From NCBI GenBank assembly GCA_008973525.1, contig WACJ01000129.1:1-64000 (forward strand): a stretch of 64,000 nt of DNA. Reading direction: 5' to 3'. Positions 9,616 through 19,260 of the stretch are shown here, in pieces. Positions within the stretch are counted from its first letter, which is position 1, and each line of letters opens with the position of its first letter. This DNA comes from Stenopsyche tienmushanensis. Its lineage: Eukaryota > Arthropoda > Insecta > Trichoptera > Stenopsychidae. The translations under genes were made by a program, and so were the position numbers. The notes under the pieces were generated by a model. It did no database searches. It saw nothing but the letters and a program-made list of their open reading frames with translations, and was not told the DNA's origin.

Positions 9616-9700
9616 CTTCCTCATCTTCCGCCGTCGGCAGACCCTCCGCATTGAAGACGAGAAGACACATCACAAAAATCAACAGCTTTGACCGCCACAT
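9616..9700 (-). CDS. Exon 1 of a secreted-protein gene (signal peptide)
   Basis: The ATG at 9700 (minus strand, context CCAACATGT) opens 28 codons plus one base, closed by GAGGAAG|GTAAAT, a consensus splice donor. The product starts MWRSK, has a hydrophobic core LLIFVMCLLVF, then NAEGLP and acidic TAEDEE. This is a textbook signal peptide with cleavage likely around NAEG/LP. A short first coding exon carrying just the signal peptide and ending in phase 1 is common in insect neuropeptide, hormone and other secreted-protein genes. The mature protein is unknown and no family is assigned. The next candidate exon, in compatible phase, is at 6591-6684. The plus frame 9570-9767 is its antisense shadow. 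Confidence 0.68.
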
Positions 9701-9975
9701 GTTGGTTAAGTCACTCGCCTCACAAAAAAACCAAACAAACAAAACACCGACAAATGTATTCCGTTAACCGACACCATCAAATTGAAACATTTGTTTCCAC
9801 CATGCGCCGAATCTGACAAGATCGCAGCTTCCTCACGGATATTAAAAAACTTCAGCGTCCATTTTTAGACGTCGCCCTCTCCACAACGCCGGCACTCCAT
9901 CTTCTAGTAGGGCCGCTGGAACTCTCCGGCCATGTGAGCAGTCGCCTATTCTGCATCTGCGAGCTGCCCTCTCAA
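9701..9975 (-). other. 5' untranslated region of the secreted-protein gene
   Basis: This is the sequence between the signal-peptide ATG and the AG or initiator at 9976. It is GC-richer than its surroundings, not repetitive, and contains an additional ATG in a GCGCATGG context. Whether it is one exon depends on the reading of 9976-10005. Confidence 0.4.
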
Positions 9976-10005
9976 GCTGAAATCATAAAAACGATCATAT
10001 ATTAG
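9976..10005 (-). promoter_or_regulatory. Core promoter (TATA + initiator) or 5'-UTR splice acceptor
   Basis: On the minus strand, CTAATATATGA lies about 25 bp before TTTCAGCTTGAG. This can be read as a TATA-like box with an arthropod TCA-type initiator. Equally, GTTTTTATGATTTCAG is a good splice acceptor that would start a UTR-containing exon. The sequence cannot separate the two; transcript ends would. Confidence 0.4.
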
Positions 10006-10616
10006 CGCGGCAAAAAAGACTCGCCAACAAAAAAGCGCTATGCAATTCGAGACATGCACATTTCGTCTGCAATTACAAGGAGTCGTGATGCGAATTGCTC
10101 GTTGCATAATGCAGCGACTTTCAAGGGCGCTCTTTTAATGACCGAATGCATTAAAAACACATATCGAAATAAACCATTGTCTGCATATACATCTCAATTT
10201 AAATTGCAACAACGTCGAATATCGTGATCTCGGCACATAACTTATCATCCGAAGCATTTCCTCGTTTTTTTGCGATCAACAGTCAACACAAGAAGTGATC
10301 ATTAATGTGGTCGGAGTTGCCACATTACAAATGCGTTTGACCCGGACAACACCTTTTTATGAAATCGAACCAAATGATTAACAGCTTCTTTAATTCCGTA
10401 AAATTTAATTAACATAATTAACCTTGTAGGCACGCTAGGCAATGTAAGAAATGAGCATTTTGACCCGTTAAAAATTAACGGAATATTTCATTCGCTTCCT
10501 GATATATCTGCGTGAGATAACAATTTATTATAAAGTCGAAAAAGTCTTCAATATATTTTTCGGTGGTGGTCTTTTTATGATCATAACAAATACAATAAAA
10601 AACCACATAAATATCA
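10006..10616. other. Non-repetitive block upstream of the secreted-protein gene
   Basis: Unique, mixed-composition DNA with several TAAT/ATTA cores (for example near 10137 and 10400-10420). No open frame or repeat is recognised. Its position makes it the natural place for upstream regulatory sequence of the minus-strand gene. Confidence 0.4.
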
Positions 10617-10720
10617 TCGGTGTAAAGGTTCATTTATTAATATACAAGCTTGATGCACGCTGCGCGATCCTGAGAGAAAAATGGTTTTGTATGTATGAAA
10701 CATGGTGGACATACTGTATG
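10617..10720 (+). repeat. Repeat B, copy 2
   Basis: GTAAAGGTTCATTTATTAAT, then ATACAAGCTTGATGCACGCT and GCGCGATCCTGAGAGAAAAA, follow the family order. The intact junction TTAATATACAAGC here supplies the pre-insertion reference for the interrupted copy at 55163/55562. Confidence 0.65.
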
Positions 10721-11204
10721 ATTTGTGATCTAGGATTAAATTTGGGCATGATTTAATAAATTTAAATTAAAAATGTATAAGACAAACTAAATTTTGTTTC
10801 GGTATAAAGCAAATATTTGCCGGATTTTTATTACAAAAGTTTGGATTCAATCTAGACCGTGGGGGAAAAATTTGCTCATAAGCGCTCTCTATACCTTAAA
10901 TCCATATTCATAAAGTGAATTTCCTAGTTTTAGTATGTGGGGAAGATAATGGGAAACCATTCCGTAAAAATCCTCCATTTTGGCAGAATTTAGTTTGTTA
11001 AGCGTTCCAAGGAAACAAACTAATAAAATATTTGTGTGTGTGTGAAAGGCTAAACAGTAGATGAGAGTAATCTGGACCGAAAAAAACCTGATATAAAATA
11101 AATTTCTATAAACGTGGTAGGGCGAATTGGGCTAAACCGTACGAAAAGTGAAACATCAAGCGGCAGTTGGTTGAAATGATAGCGAATCAATTGTAGTCTC
11201 TGTT
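10721..11204. other. Unassigned AT-rich spacer
   Basis: Nothing recognisable; a short TGTGTGTGTGTG run lies around 11033-11044. Confidence 0.4.
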
Positions 11205-11330
11205 GCACGCGCACTTACATAGAGGCGCTACGCGCATGCGCTATACGTTGCATAAAACAACCGTTTGCACTTTTTATATATTACACAAACACAACTTCAT
11301 ATTTTATCTAACAATTTCTATAAAATAATG
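11205..11330 (+). repeat. Repeat N, copy 3
   Basis: CGCATGCGCTATACGTTGCA, TAAAACAACC and TATATATTACACAAACACAA match the copies at 1150 and 4600. Confidence 0.55.
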
Positions 11331-11373
11331 GCTTTTACGAACTTCGTGATATCTCTTGGCAATTCGAGACTCG

Positions 11374-11792
11374 TCCAGAAAGAAAGGTTATAACATTTTT
11401 GTAGGATCGAAAAAATGCTTGTATTTAATTGAAGTTCACAGGATTCTTCATAAATATATAAGTACAGCCTTCTATGAACAAACTAATCCACTTTTTTGAA
11501 GCGTTATCGATTCATCACATCACTATCATAAAATTCCTCGACCTGAAAAATTGATATTCGCGGTGGTATTATTCTGTAAATTCAAAAAAATGGACGAAAG
11601 CGTGGATTTCACATAGAACGGGAGCGCGTGACGATCTCCCCATAGAAGTATTTACTGTAACTGAACAAAATGGCCGACAAACACGCGGGAACAAACAAAA
11701 TGATTGTTAGGATACACACCAGGTGCGCCAGTATTGAAACAAAAAATCCCCAGGCCTCAGGAGTCTTGAAACCTTACTTTATAGTTGGCTCT
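11374..11792 (-). mobile_element. Internally deleted mariner (minus orientation)
   Basis: The left end (CGTCCAGAAAGAAAGGTTAT, AACATTTTTGTAGGATCG) is the inverted 3' end of the 51169-51793 element. The right part (GAACAAAATGGCCGACAAAC) is its inverted 5' end, and ACCTTACTTTATAGTTGGCT closes it. About 420 bp remain and the transposase is gone, so it is a deletion derivative with both ends kept. Confidence 0.75.
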
Positions 11793-11989
11793 CTTATTAT
11801 ATGACACATAAGGAGCAAATGGACCTTTTATTCTCCAAAATTAAAATCAACAAGGTTTTCCCACATTCCCTATCTAAATCATTGCTGAAGTACCCTTCGA
11901 TACGTTCACCTAGGTGGCCTGATGAAGGATGAGCGTTATAAATGAAACTCCAAGGACATGCTACTGTCACGTAGACCCCCAGGTGAGTA

Positions 11990-12600
11990 ATAGACTTCAT
12001 GATGCCCACTCATAAAACTCTAGGAGGGGGGAGCCAACCTTAAGCTCGTGGACAATGGTTGAATCCCTGGGGTAATGATATAAAATAGAAATGTGCGAAG
12101 GAAGCCTCGTCGGTTTGCTCGTCAAACGTTGCTGGAGTAGTCCAGCTAACATAAGTTGGGTCACCCTGTGCTGCGTACCCATAAAAGGCTCACCACTATC
12201 CTCAACAGCTTAGGCAAACAGGGGAGAACGGTTTTAGGCTATTTGAACAGCGACTCGTCTCCGTGGCTAGGTACTAAGAATGACCTCACCGATACGAGTA
12301 CCATGGGGAAGGGGTAGCCATTGCAGTTTGTCATCTGTTGCAACCCCCTTTAAACTGAGGTTGTTGTCGTGGTGGCAGTGAACCCGCGATAGTATTCCCT
12401 TGGAGTTTAGCTTAATCTTTGCCCTTCCACGCGTAGCGTTTCTCGTGGAGTTAAACGATCAGTTGAAGACACTCGTTGTGTGGCCAGTCCGGGATAGCCT
12501 GGAATAGACCATACGGCAGCGCAGGAAATGGGTTTAATTGATAATGAGCTTCCAATCCAGTCAGTCACTGTCTGATGTCTATCGTCTTGTCATCTTTAAT
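11990..12600 (-). mobile_element. Non-LTR retrotransposon fragment, family F (minus)
   Basis: It shares blocks with the family copies at 16430-16640, 27990-28600, 44650-45110 and 53690-53900. These include CACCACTATCCTCAACAGCT and AACGGTTTTAGGCT, and ATTCAGTCGCTGTCTGATGT-type sequence. Read on the minus strand the segment at about 12400-12600 equals the region just downstream of the reverse-transcriptase ORF at 44110. All frames are broken. Confidence 0.65.
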
Positions 12601-12660
12601 ATCGAGCGATGAGGAAATTAGTGTATGATATGTGCTCGTCGGGATGACCAAGCTAGTTTG

Positions 12661-13033
12661 CGGGTCCGTTTTTCTTTCGGACCGTGATTTTGCCAGACGT
12701 ATGGATGAGAATGGATGGATATCGGACAGAAAGACTTTCTTTTCTAAATAATTCTTTATTCAATACGAGAGAGAGAGATCTGGCTGCAAGAAGGACGTTC
12801 TCCCGCAGCCAAGGTTAATCGACGATTTCTGCCAAATCGGCAATGGTGTGCATGTAAGAAGCGATCTTCGGTATTGCAGGCGCATTAACCTCGCTGTGCC
12901 ACAGAAGATAGCGCTGTTAAAATAACACATTGCGCCTAAAGAGAGACGGAAGATGTCGCTGTCAATCTGGCGAATTAAATCTACTCAGATTAACAGCACC
13001 ATTGCACGATGAAGACAGTTCGTCCACGCCGCA
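12661..13033 (-). mobile_element. LTR-A solo LTR, copy 2
   Basis: The minus strand starts TGCGGCGTGGACGAACTG at 13033. It has the long U3 variant (TCTGAGTAGATTTAATTCGC), both hairpins and the AATAAA-like region. It ends with the segment matching CGGTCCGAAAGAAAAACGGA near 12661. The terminal ACA and primer site are missing. Confidence 0.8.
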
Positions 13034-14120
13034 ACCATTTCTTATAGATGGACGTTGAAGAGACCCTAGTTATGCAGAGGGATTGTTTGCGGCTGCATTA
13101 CAATGTGTTTGGTCTTATAGTAGATATCCAATGTGGAACAATCACATAGTACGAGTAATGAGGTTGTTGCGACATTTTCTATTGAAAATCGAATGCTGTT
13201 TGCATTGAAAGTCTTGTAACGATTATGTCAACGCGATGTCAAATTTGCTCTACTGATTAGATTGTTTTATTGATAGCACAGCTTTTTCAATCACGGATAA
13301 TGGAAGTATCACAATGTTGATCTTCCATCCGTTACTTCGCTTCGGCTATGCGATATCATAGCAAAATACACGATCTTCCTACAAAAATATGATCTGAAGA
13401 TCAAAAGCCCTCGCCAAATAGTATACATTGAAGGCAATGGCGTGTTTGCCCCATAGGCACCGCCTTGGATATTTGCCTTCGGCTCTTATTTGTTCGCACC
13501 AAAGGATGCTTCGTGGTGTATTTACGAGCGAATTAAGCACGCTATCGAAATTCCTCGCGAAGACGTGATAGTCCTGGGACAAACGGCAGGGCACGTAGTC
13601 CGGCAGAATCGTTTAAGACGTCTGCATAATATGTTAATAGGGTTCGGTTCGCGCATAAGCGACCCAATATTCCACAGGATGCACTCAAAAGGGAGCGCCA
13701 ATTTGCTGCCTTTCGATGCTAATTTGAATATCCTTTGAAGTCCCACGTCTGATCAGCTGAGAATCGATCTATTTGCTGCCGCCTTCTGCGATAAACCATA
13801 AACAACCCATATTTATCGCAAGATTATATGGGTAATCCACGGGCCTCGGTGAACGTGTTGAATTTGTAAAACACGTGCTAACCACTATATTTATTACCCG
13901 CCCGCTGGGAGTGCGTCGTTTTAAAAATGGAACGCTTCATTGACATTCCAAAAGTGCGATTTAAATTCAATAAATTGTATATTATTCGCGTGCAATATCC
14001 AAATGAGGACTGCAGACGTCAATCAAGTCGATATATGAACCGGACAATTGTGTCGAAACCAAATCCAAATTTGATTACATTTGAATTAATCAACTAAAAA
14101 TACGCCACTGGAATTATAGA
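13034..14120. other. Unassigned; dense overlapping frames at 13379-13746
   Basis: The segment 13370-13750 has balanced composition and is open for 70-80 codons on both strands (plus 13490-13738; minus 13379-13594 and 13522-13746). None of the products resembles a known family, and no splice model is compelling. Conserved non-coding DNA or an unrecognised exon are both possible. The flanks are AT-rich. Confidence 0.3.
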
Positions 14121-14124
14121 ATAT

Positions 14125-14330
14125 ATTGACCCTATGATGAGTATGCACGCATATGTAGCGCGCGAACTCCAAGGATCCAGAGAGAAGAGTCCGCACATGT
14201 GGCATTCCATAGCGTTTTATTATCTAACCCTTATATATTTAATACAACATTATTATTTATTCAAATTTTCATCCCAAACATTACATTTACCATTTGTTCT
14301 ATTGTTTTGCCACGGTTTTTGAACAAAAAT
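14125..14330 (+). repeat. Repeat G, copy 1
   Basis: ATGAGTATGCACGCATATGT and, 60 bp on, GCACATGTGGCATTCCATAG and CGTTTTATTA, then a TTTATTCAAATTTTCAT-like segment, recur at 21770-21925 and in part at 55765-55850. The class is unknown and no coding potential is seen. Confidence 0.5.
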
Positions 14331-15756
14331 ATTTTCTTCCAGCGCCCTTGTGCTAAATTATTGGGATAATACAGATTGTAATGTATTCATATCCTTATAC
14401 GCCTTTTAAATGTAATTTGATCGCAAAGAATAAGGCTGATATCGTGTAACGAAAATTGTGGAACAGATTATGGGTTTGGCGAACTGAACGACGTGATTCA
14501 AGCTTCATCACCAAAATAATGTTCCGAATTTTATGCGAAACATCGAATCTTATATCGACTCAGAATTTATGCGAATCTTCAATATTTAAATTGATCATGA
14601 TATTGCTGGCGTTAAAAGGATGGGATGTTAATTTTTTGTCATCGAGGAGACCAGGAGTTTGCACAGATTGTCCATCGCTGTCGTAATGCGGTTAACGACT
14701 TATTATGACAAGTTCAATTTTTTTGTTTATTTGTAATAAATTTATTTAAACACTGTTAAACATGGAAAACCAAGCTTCTTTGAGTGCTCATTGATTATTT
14801 GCCACTTAACGTAACATTTCTCGGCTTACGGTACCCATCCTAACGGCTTACGGTACCCATCCTATTCCATAGCACCCATCCTATTCGTTTTATTAATGAC
14901 TTTTAAATGGTTCCAATGGGTTCCCAGTCTTTAAAATAAATCCTCGATTCTCTGTCACGGATCTGACTCGATTAGAAAATTTAATCCAACGTTATCTAAA
15001 TTCGAAGTTCCTTCCATTCTTGGTCCATCTCTTATGCTTCTATTGTCCGAATTAAATTTCTAGAACTAAAATTGGTATCTGCGCACTGTGGAGTTCGTTG
15101 AAGACCCAGTACCATATTCTTTATTCGACGGTTAAATATTACGATGGTGATGCCAAATTTTGTGTCCTCGAAAATGGCGCGAGCATCACGACCCAGTCAA
15201 AACGATGTCTAGCTTCAATTCCGCAGCAATTTTGTATATTTCCAAGATGGTGACTCTGGACCATCTCACGTTGAGTTGTTCTATTTTCTGTGGAGGGTTC
15301 TTCTGTATTTGTCTGTCTTGGCATGAGCCAGGTTAGTCGTAGTTAAGCCTCGTGGTGTCACGTTATTAGCTCTGAAGGCAGGACAGTCCCAAAACCCGGT
15401 AAGATAAATTGATTTCTCATTGAGGAGCTTACAGGCTGCACAGTATTTAATTATATTTTCCTTGGTGCATTCGCGAAACTCATGTTCTTGTTCAGCAGAG
15501 TGGCTGCCCAGAAGACTGCATACCCAGTAAATTTATATTTTTGTTTGGCGATGAGGACATTTCGGATCTTTGGAGGAACTCGTTCCTCCTAATCAGTTTC
15601 GGGAGTAGCAAGGTGACAATCTTCTGCAATTTTTGAGCAGACTGGTATTTGCTTGGCTTCATCTGTCTTGCATAGGCAGACCACAACACCTGCACCTCTG
15701 GCCGATTGCAATTGGACCACGGATACTCTTTGTTCCGAGGGCTTGTAGACCTCATT
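14331..15756. other. Unassigned sequence with a 22-bp tandem repeat
   Basis: At 14822-14864 a unit of about 22 bp (CGGCTTACGGTACCCATCCT) is duplicated, followed by a partial third copy. The minus frames at 15139-15324 and 15492-15837 are open but show no recognised domain; they may belong to an unidentified element that LTR-A interrupts at 15757. Confidence 0.35.
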
Positions 15757-16084
15757 TCTCTTCTCTAAATAACTACTTATTCCACACGAGAGAGAAAGAG
15801 AGCTCTGGCTGCAGGAGGGACAACTTCCCACAGCCAAGGCTAACTGACGACTGTCTCGACTCCCGCCTCTTGCGCGTCATTACCCAAGCGACAACGGTAC
15901 ACGGGCAAGAAGCGATCCATCGGTATACAGGTGCAATGTTTCCGCAGGGCCACAAGAGATGGCGCCGTTAAAATAACTCATTGCACCTGAAGAGAGATGG
16001 AAGATGTCACTGTTAATCTGGCGAATTAAATGTGCTCAGACTAACAACGCTATTGCGTGGGGATGTTAAATCGCTCATGCTACA
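15757..16084 (-). mobile_element. LTR-A solo LTR, copy 3
   Basis: The minus strand starts TGTAGCATGAGCGATTTAAC at 16084 and runs through the long U3 variant, both hairpins and the AATAAA box to the CTCTAAATAACTACTTATTC segment. The last ~60 bp of the full LTR are missing at the left. The plus frame 15633-15971 is a read-through of this LTR. Confidence 0.85.
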
Positions 16085-16089
16085 ATGAG

Positions 16090-16745
16090 GATACACGGAA
16101 TGAATATTTTCATAGCCCGTCCAGGGAGCATACCTTTCGTTGGGAGGTGTCTCGCCCTAAGGGGCGGAAAATTGCCAGGATTGTAATGCTTGGTATCTGC
16201 GGACTGTTGAGATCGAACAGACAGCGATTTAATGATATGTTGGACTTTTGATAACAGAGTCCATGTTCGGAGTGTTCTCAGACTAGTCACACAGGAGTGT
16301 ACTCTATCTCTCTATGATCTCAAAAAAATACTGCGCACAGAGTTTTCAAGCGCCAACCCCTTTCACTATGCCCTCCCCGCAGGAAGACTGGTTGTTGAAG
16401 GAAGATTGCTTAGGGTACGCATCATAGGGTATGCTGCGCACCCAAGTCATGTTAACTGGGTTACTCCAACAATATTTAACGAGCAAACCGACAAGGCTAC
16501 TCTCGTTCACGTGTACTCAACATCATTACCCCAATAGTTTGACTGTTATCCACGGGAGTAGCGTTGACCCCCCTCTCTGGGATTTTATGGGTGAGCTCCA
16601 TAGAGTGAAACGCCCACCCGAGGTATCTGCGAACTGTTCCCATTTCACCATAAACGCCAAACAGAGTATTTTACTGGCTTTTGTGCAAATACGCGAATAC
16701 TTTTCGATGCCCCTAATACCACAAATAAAGACGATTATTTGATTT
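16090..16745 (+). mobile_element. Non-LTR retrotransposon fragment, family F (plus)
   Basis: GCACCCAAGTCATGTTAACT, GAGCAAACCGACAAGGCTAC and TGGGATTTTATGGGTGAGCT match 53700-53880 and, inverted, 11990-12180 and 28000-28150. The conserved segment reads SKPTRLLS in one frame, but frames differ between copies, so it may be untranslated. The upstream part from 16090 to 16420 has no other copy except a short match near 53480-53530. Confidence 0.55.
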
Positions 16746-16749
16746 GCGA

Positions 16750-17900
16750 CGGTAATCGTTCATGATTAGTTCACCCCGTCCATTTTAATCCGCTCAGTCC
16801 GAGAGCTTTTCAATTATACATCATATAAATATTCGCCAACGACCTGGATTGCCATTAAAGCCCGGGCATAAATTAGTATTAATGCATTAGAAGTGCACTC
16901 ATATTTTTGCACAAGAGCCTGATAAATGACAAATTTGCATGAAATCAAGCGCAAAGCAAATACACTTATCCGCCATTGCGCCGCCATTCATTGCTAAATT
17001 ACACATGTTATTTATTAATAATAAAGCAACATTGCAGGCTGTATAACAAGCACTAAATACGTTAATGTTTTATAATAAACAGAGAACAGGTTTGTGCCGT
17101 TTTATTAACGATTACGATCGACAACCGAATGATAAGCGTCTAAATAAAATTGTCGAGTATTTATCTGGCCAATTGATGCGCATTGCGTGCGCAATTGACG
17201 TTTCGAAATGCGATTAATGCAGCCTGTTGCATGCTGCATTATTTAAAAATTACAACCAGTTCCAGTGTCGAAACTGCGAATGAAACTCCTGGACAGATGT
17301 ACGCAAAGGAAGAACGGGGATCGTGTATGAAATGTTTAATGATTTGTGGTGCGGAGCTTTAGAAAGCTCTGGCTCCTGCGGTATCTAAACCAATAACGGC
17401 TCGCCCATGGCGGCAATCGACATAATTATACAGGTCCAGAGCTTACTGAGCGACCCGATCACATTTTAGCCATTGGTTATGAAAGCCGACATCTGAAAGC
17501 TCCCTATTATCCGTTATATTTACGCCCAGGAGATCTGCGAGTCGAGGACCATAATAAGAAAATGAACCATCGGACGTACAATGCGAGCCCTGCAACAATT
17601 ACCGGAGCTCGCGGGAAATTTATATGTAATCTCGCGGCGATTCGATGACATTTTGAAAAATAATGTGTATATTTACAGCGCCTTTGTGTAATTTTCCACG
17701 AGCGCAATTTACATCATGGAATAATAACTTCTGAGAAAATCAAAGCTCCCATTTCAGCGAATGTGCGCGAACAAAGATATCTCAGCGCCTTCGGAGAGCT
17801 TAAAGCTCGCTGAAATATCTCGAACTTAAACGCAACAATCTGCACTGAAATTGCAGTGGAGCTTTCGACAGTCATTAAGTATTTAGATAATACAACTTTG
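16750..17900. promoter_or_regulatory. Candidate conserved non-coding block with a GAGCTTT motif cluster
   Basis: It is unique, mixed-composition, non-coding sequence with many TTTAT/TAAT cores. Between 17353 and 17868 the heptamer GAGCTTT or its complement occurs about six times, including the palindromes GAGCTTTAGAAAGCTC (17354-17369) and GAGCTTAAAGCTC (17796-17808). Chance expectation in this length is well below one. No open frame is credible; the minus frames 17507-17707 and 17714-17908 are probably fortuitous. Enhancer-like function is inference. Confidence 0.4.
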
Positions 17901-17913
17901 AAACTCATTGTTT

Positions 17914-17962
17914 CAGATCAAAATTATATATTCACGCGCTACAATGGTGTCAGAAGTGGGAT
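17914..17962 (+). mobile_element. LTR 3' tip plus tRNA-Leu primer-binding site
   Basis: CAGATC...TTCACG...CTACA resembles the last 35 bp of LTR-A, and it is followed after one base by TGGTGTCAGAAGTGGGAT at 17945-17962. The rest of the LTR is missing. A second identical site lies 737 bp downstream behind a fuller LTR. Confidence 0.6.
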
Positions 17963-17981
17963 ATGTCCTATATGAGCATCA

Positions 17982-18234
17982 TTGAATAAATGTGATTATG
18001 ACTATCGCATGAAAGCGGTTGTATATCTCAATTCCGAGCTTGATTTGATCAAGCTTAAAATGGATACATTTGGAATCCATAATAGTGTCTCAAATAAAAT
18101 ACTGAGTTTTCGGTATAGGTATATTAATGTATGTGGCATTAAATTGAAACGTTATAAAACAATAAAACATATTATAAAAAAAAAATACATATTAGAAATA
18201 GAAGCACGACATTAAAATTAAAAGTGCTGTGGAG
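17982..18234. other. AT-rich spacer between LTR fragments
   Basis: An open plus frame (17982-18215) has low-complexity K/I/Y-rich content and no motif. It could be degraded internal retrotransposon sequence given its position between two primer-binding sites, but nothing in it resembles Gag or Pol. Confidence 0.3.
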
Positions 18235-18301
18235 CGCTCCACGCTACATGTGCGAGCATACTCTTTCTGGATAACTCGAGAGTACCCTCAGCATATGAGT
18301 G
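18235..18301 (+). repeat. Repeat G' (ACATGTGCGAGCATACTC block)
   Basis: GGAGCGCTCCACGCTACATG and TGCGAGCATACTC recur at 54105-54145 and 57085-57180. The block directly precedes LTR-A here. Confidence 0.5.
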
Positions 18302-18680
18302 TGCAGAGTGGGCGATTTATCATCCCCGCGTAGTAGCGCTTTTAATCTGAGCAGATTTAATTCGCTAGATTAACAGCGCCATCTCTTGTGGCCCTACGGA
18401 GACATTGCACCTGCCTACCAACCGATCGCTTCTTGCGCGTGTACCGTTGCCAGTTGGGTAGAGATGCGCAGGAGGCGGGAGTCGGGACAGTCGTCAGTTA
18501 GCCTTGATTGCGGGAAGTTGTCCCTCCTGCGGCCAGATCTCTCTCTTGTGTAGAATAAATAGTTATTTAGAGAAGAGAGTCTTTCTATTCGATGCCCGTC
18601 TATTCCCATCCATTCGTTCAGCCACATCACGCCCCGATAGAAGAACAGATCCGTGTTTTCACGTATCAAGCCATGCTACA
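18302..18680 (+). mobile_element. LTR-A, best-preserved 5' LTR (copy 4)
   Basis: It starts TGCAGAGTGGGCGATTTATC and ends CAAGCCATGCTACA at 18680, with the primer-binding site one base later. The GGCTGC-type hairpin is decayed but recognisable, followed by GAATAAATAGTTATTTAGAG, which supplies the AATAAA signal. About 50 bp between the two ACAGCG-CATCT repeats have been lost, probably by recombination between them. Only about 20 bp of internal sequence follow. Confidence 0.88.
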
Positions 18681-18681
18681 A

Positions 18682-18699
18682 TGGTGTCAGAAGTGGGAT
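18682..18699 (+). other. tRNA-Leu primer-binding site of LTR-A
   Basis: TGGTGTCAGAAGTGGGAT follows the LTR end CTACA plus one A. Its complement ends ACTTCTGACACCA, the 3' end of insect tRNA-Leu including CCA. This identifies LTR-A as a true retrotransposon LTR. Confidence 0.8.
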
Positions 18700-19041
18700 A
18701 TTTTATCCGTGCTACACATTAATTAAATACAATGAGTACAAATGATTAATTAAACATCGTTTTCAATGCCCAAAGTGATTTGTATAGAAACATATATGTG
18801 AACAAGCTTTCAGCCGCCATTTTTTAAAAATAAGTTTTGATTCGTTAGTACTAATTGATGAGTTTTATTATATTCTACTTCAATATAACAACTATTTTGA
18901 TTTTACTTAAGTTTTAAACATTTTTCTAGCATGCTTCGTATGCACGACTACATATTTTTCTTAGTGCAATTATAGTTGTTTGTTAATTTCTCTTTCATAT
19001 TTGCAAAGACGAGGCTTATTCTTTCAATTACACATAATCAG
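18700..19041. other. AT-rich sequence, nothing recognised
   Basis: No repeat match, motif or exon is seen. Confidence 0.4.
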
Positions 19042-19260
19042 CAGACCTGACACTAGTGGATTTATTTGCCTGGGGACATGCCTTATTCCTTGGCTCGCAC
19101 GGTCTTCAGATCTGACACCACTAGATTTCTTTGTCTAGGGACGTACCCTATTCCTTGGCTCGCACGGTCCCCAGACCTGACACCATTAAATTTATTTGTC
19201 TGGGGAACGTATAAAAGAATTAATTTACACAAAATAAATCCTAATTGAAAAAATAATCGT
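19042..19260 (+). pseudogene. Tc1/mariner transposase fragment with 65-bp tandem triplication
   Basis: A 65-bp unit starting CAGACCTGACAC begins at 19042, 19107 and 19172 (the third is partial). In the last copy one frame reads WLARSPDLTPLNLFVWGTYK, the C-terminal SPDL-PLDFFLWG block of Tc1/mariner-type transposases. Because 65 is not a multiple of three, each copy shifts the frame. This is a local duplication within a dead transposase fragment. Confidence 0.75.

Noticed and set aside
15633..15971. 112-codon plus frame and similar frames at 30920, 25488, 47496, 18415
   Set aside because: All are read-throughs of LTR-A copies, recognisable by the shared peptide patterns.
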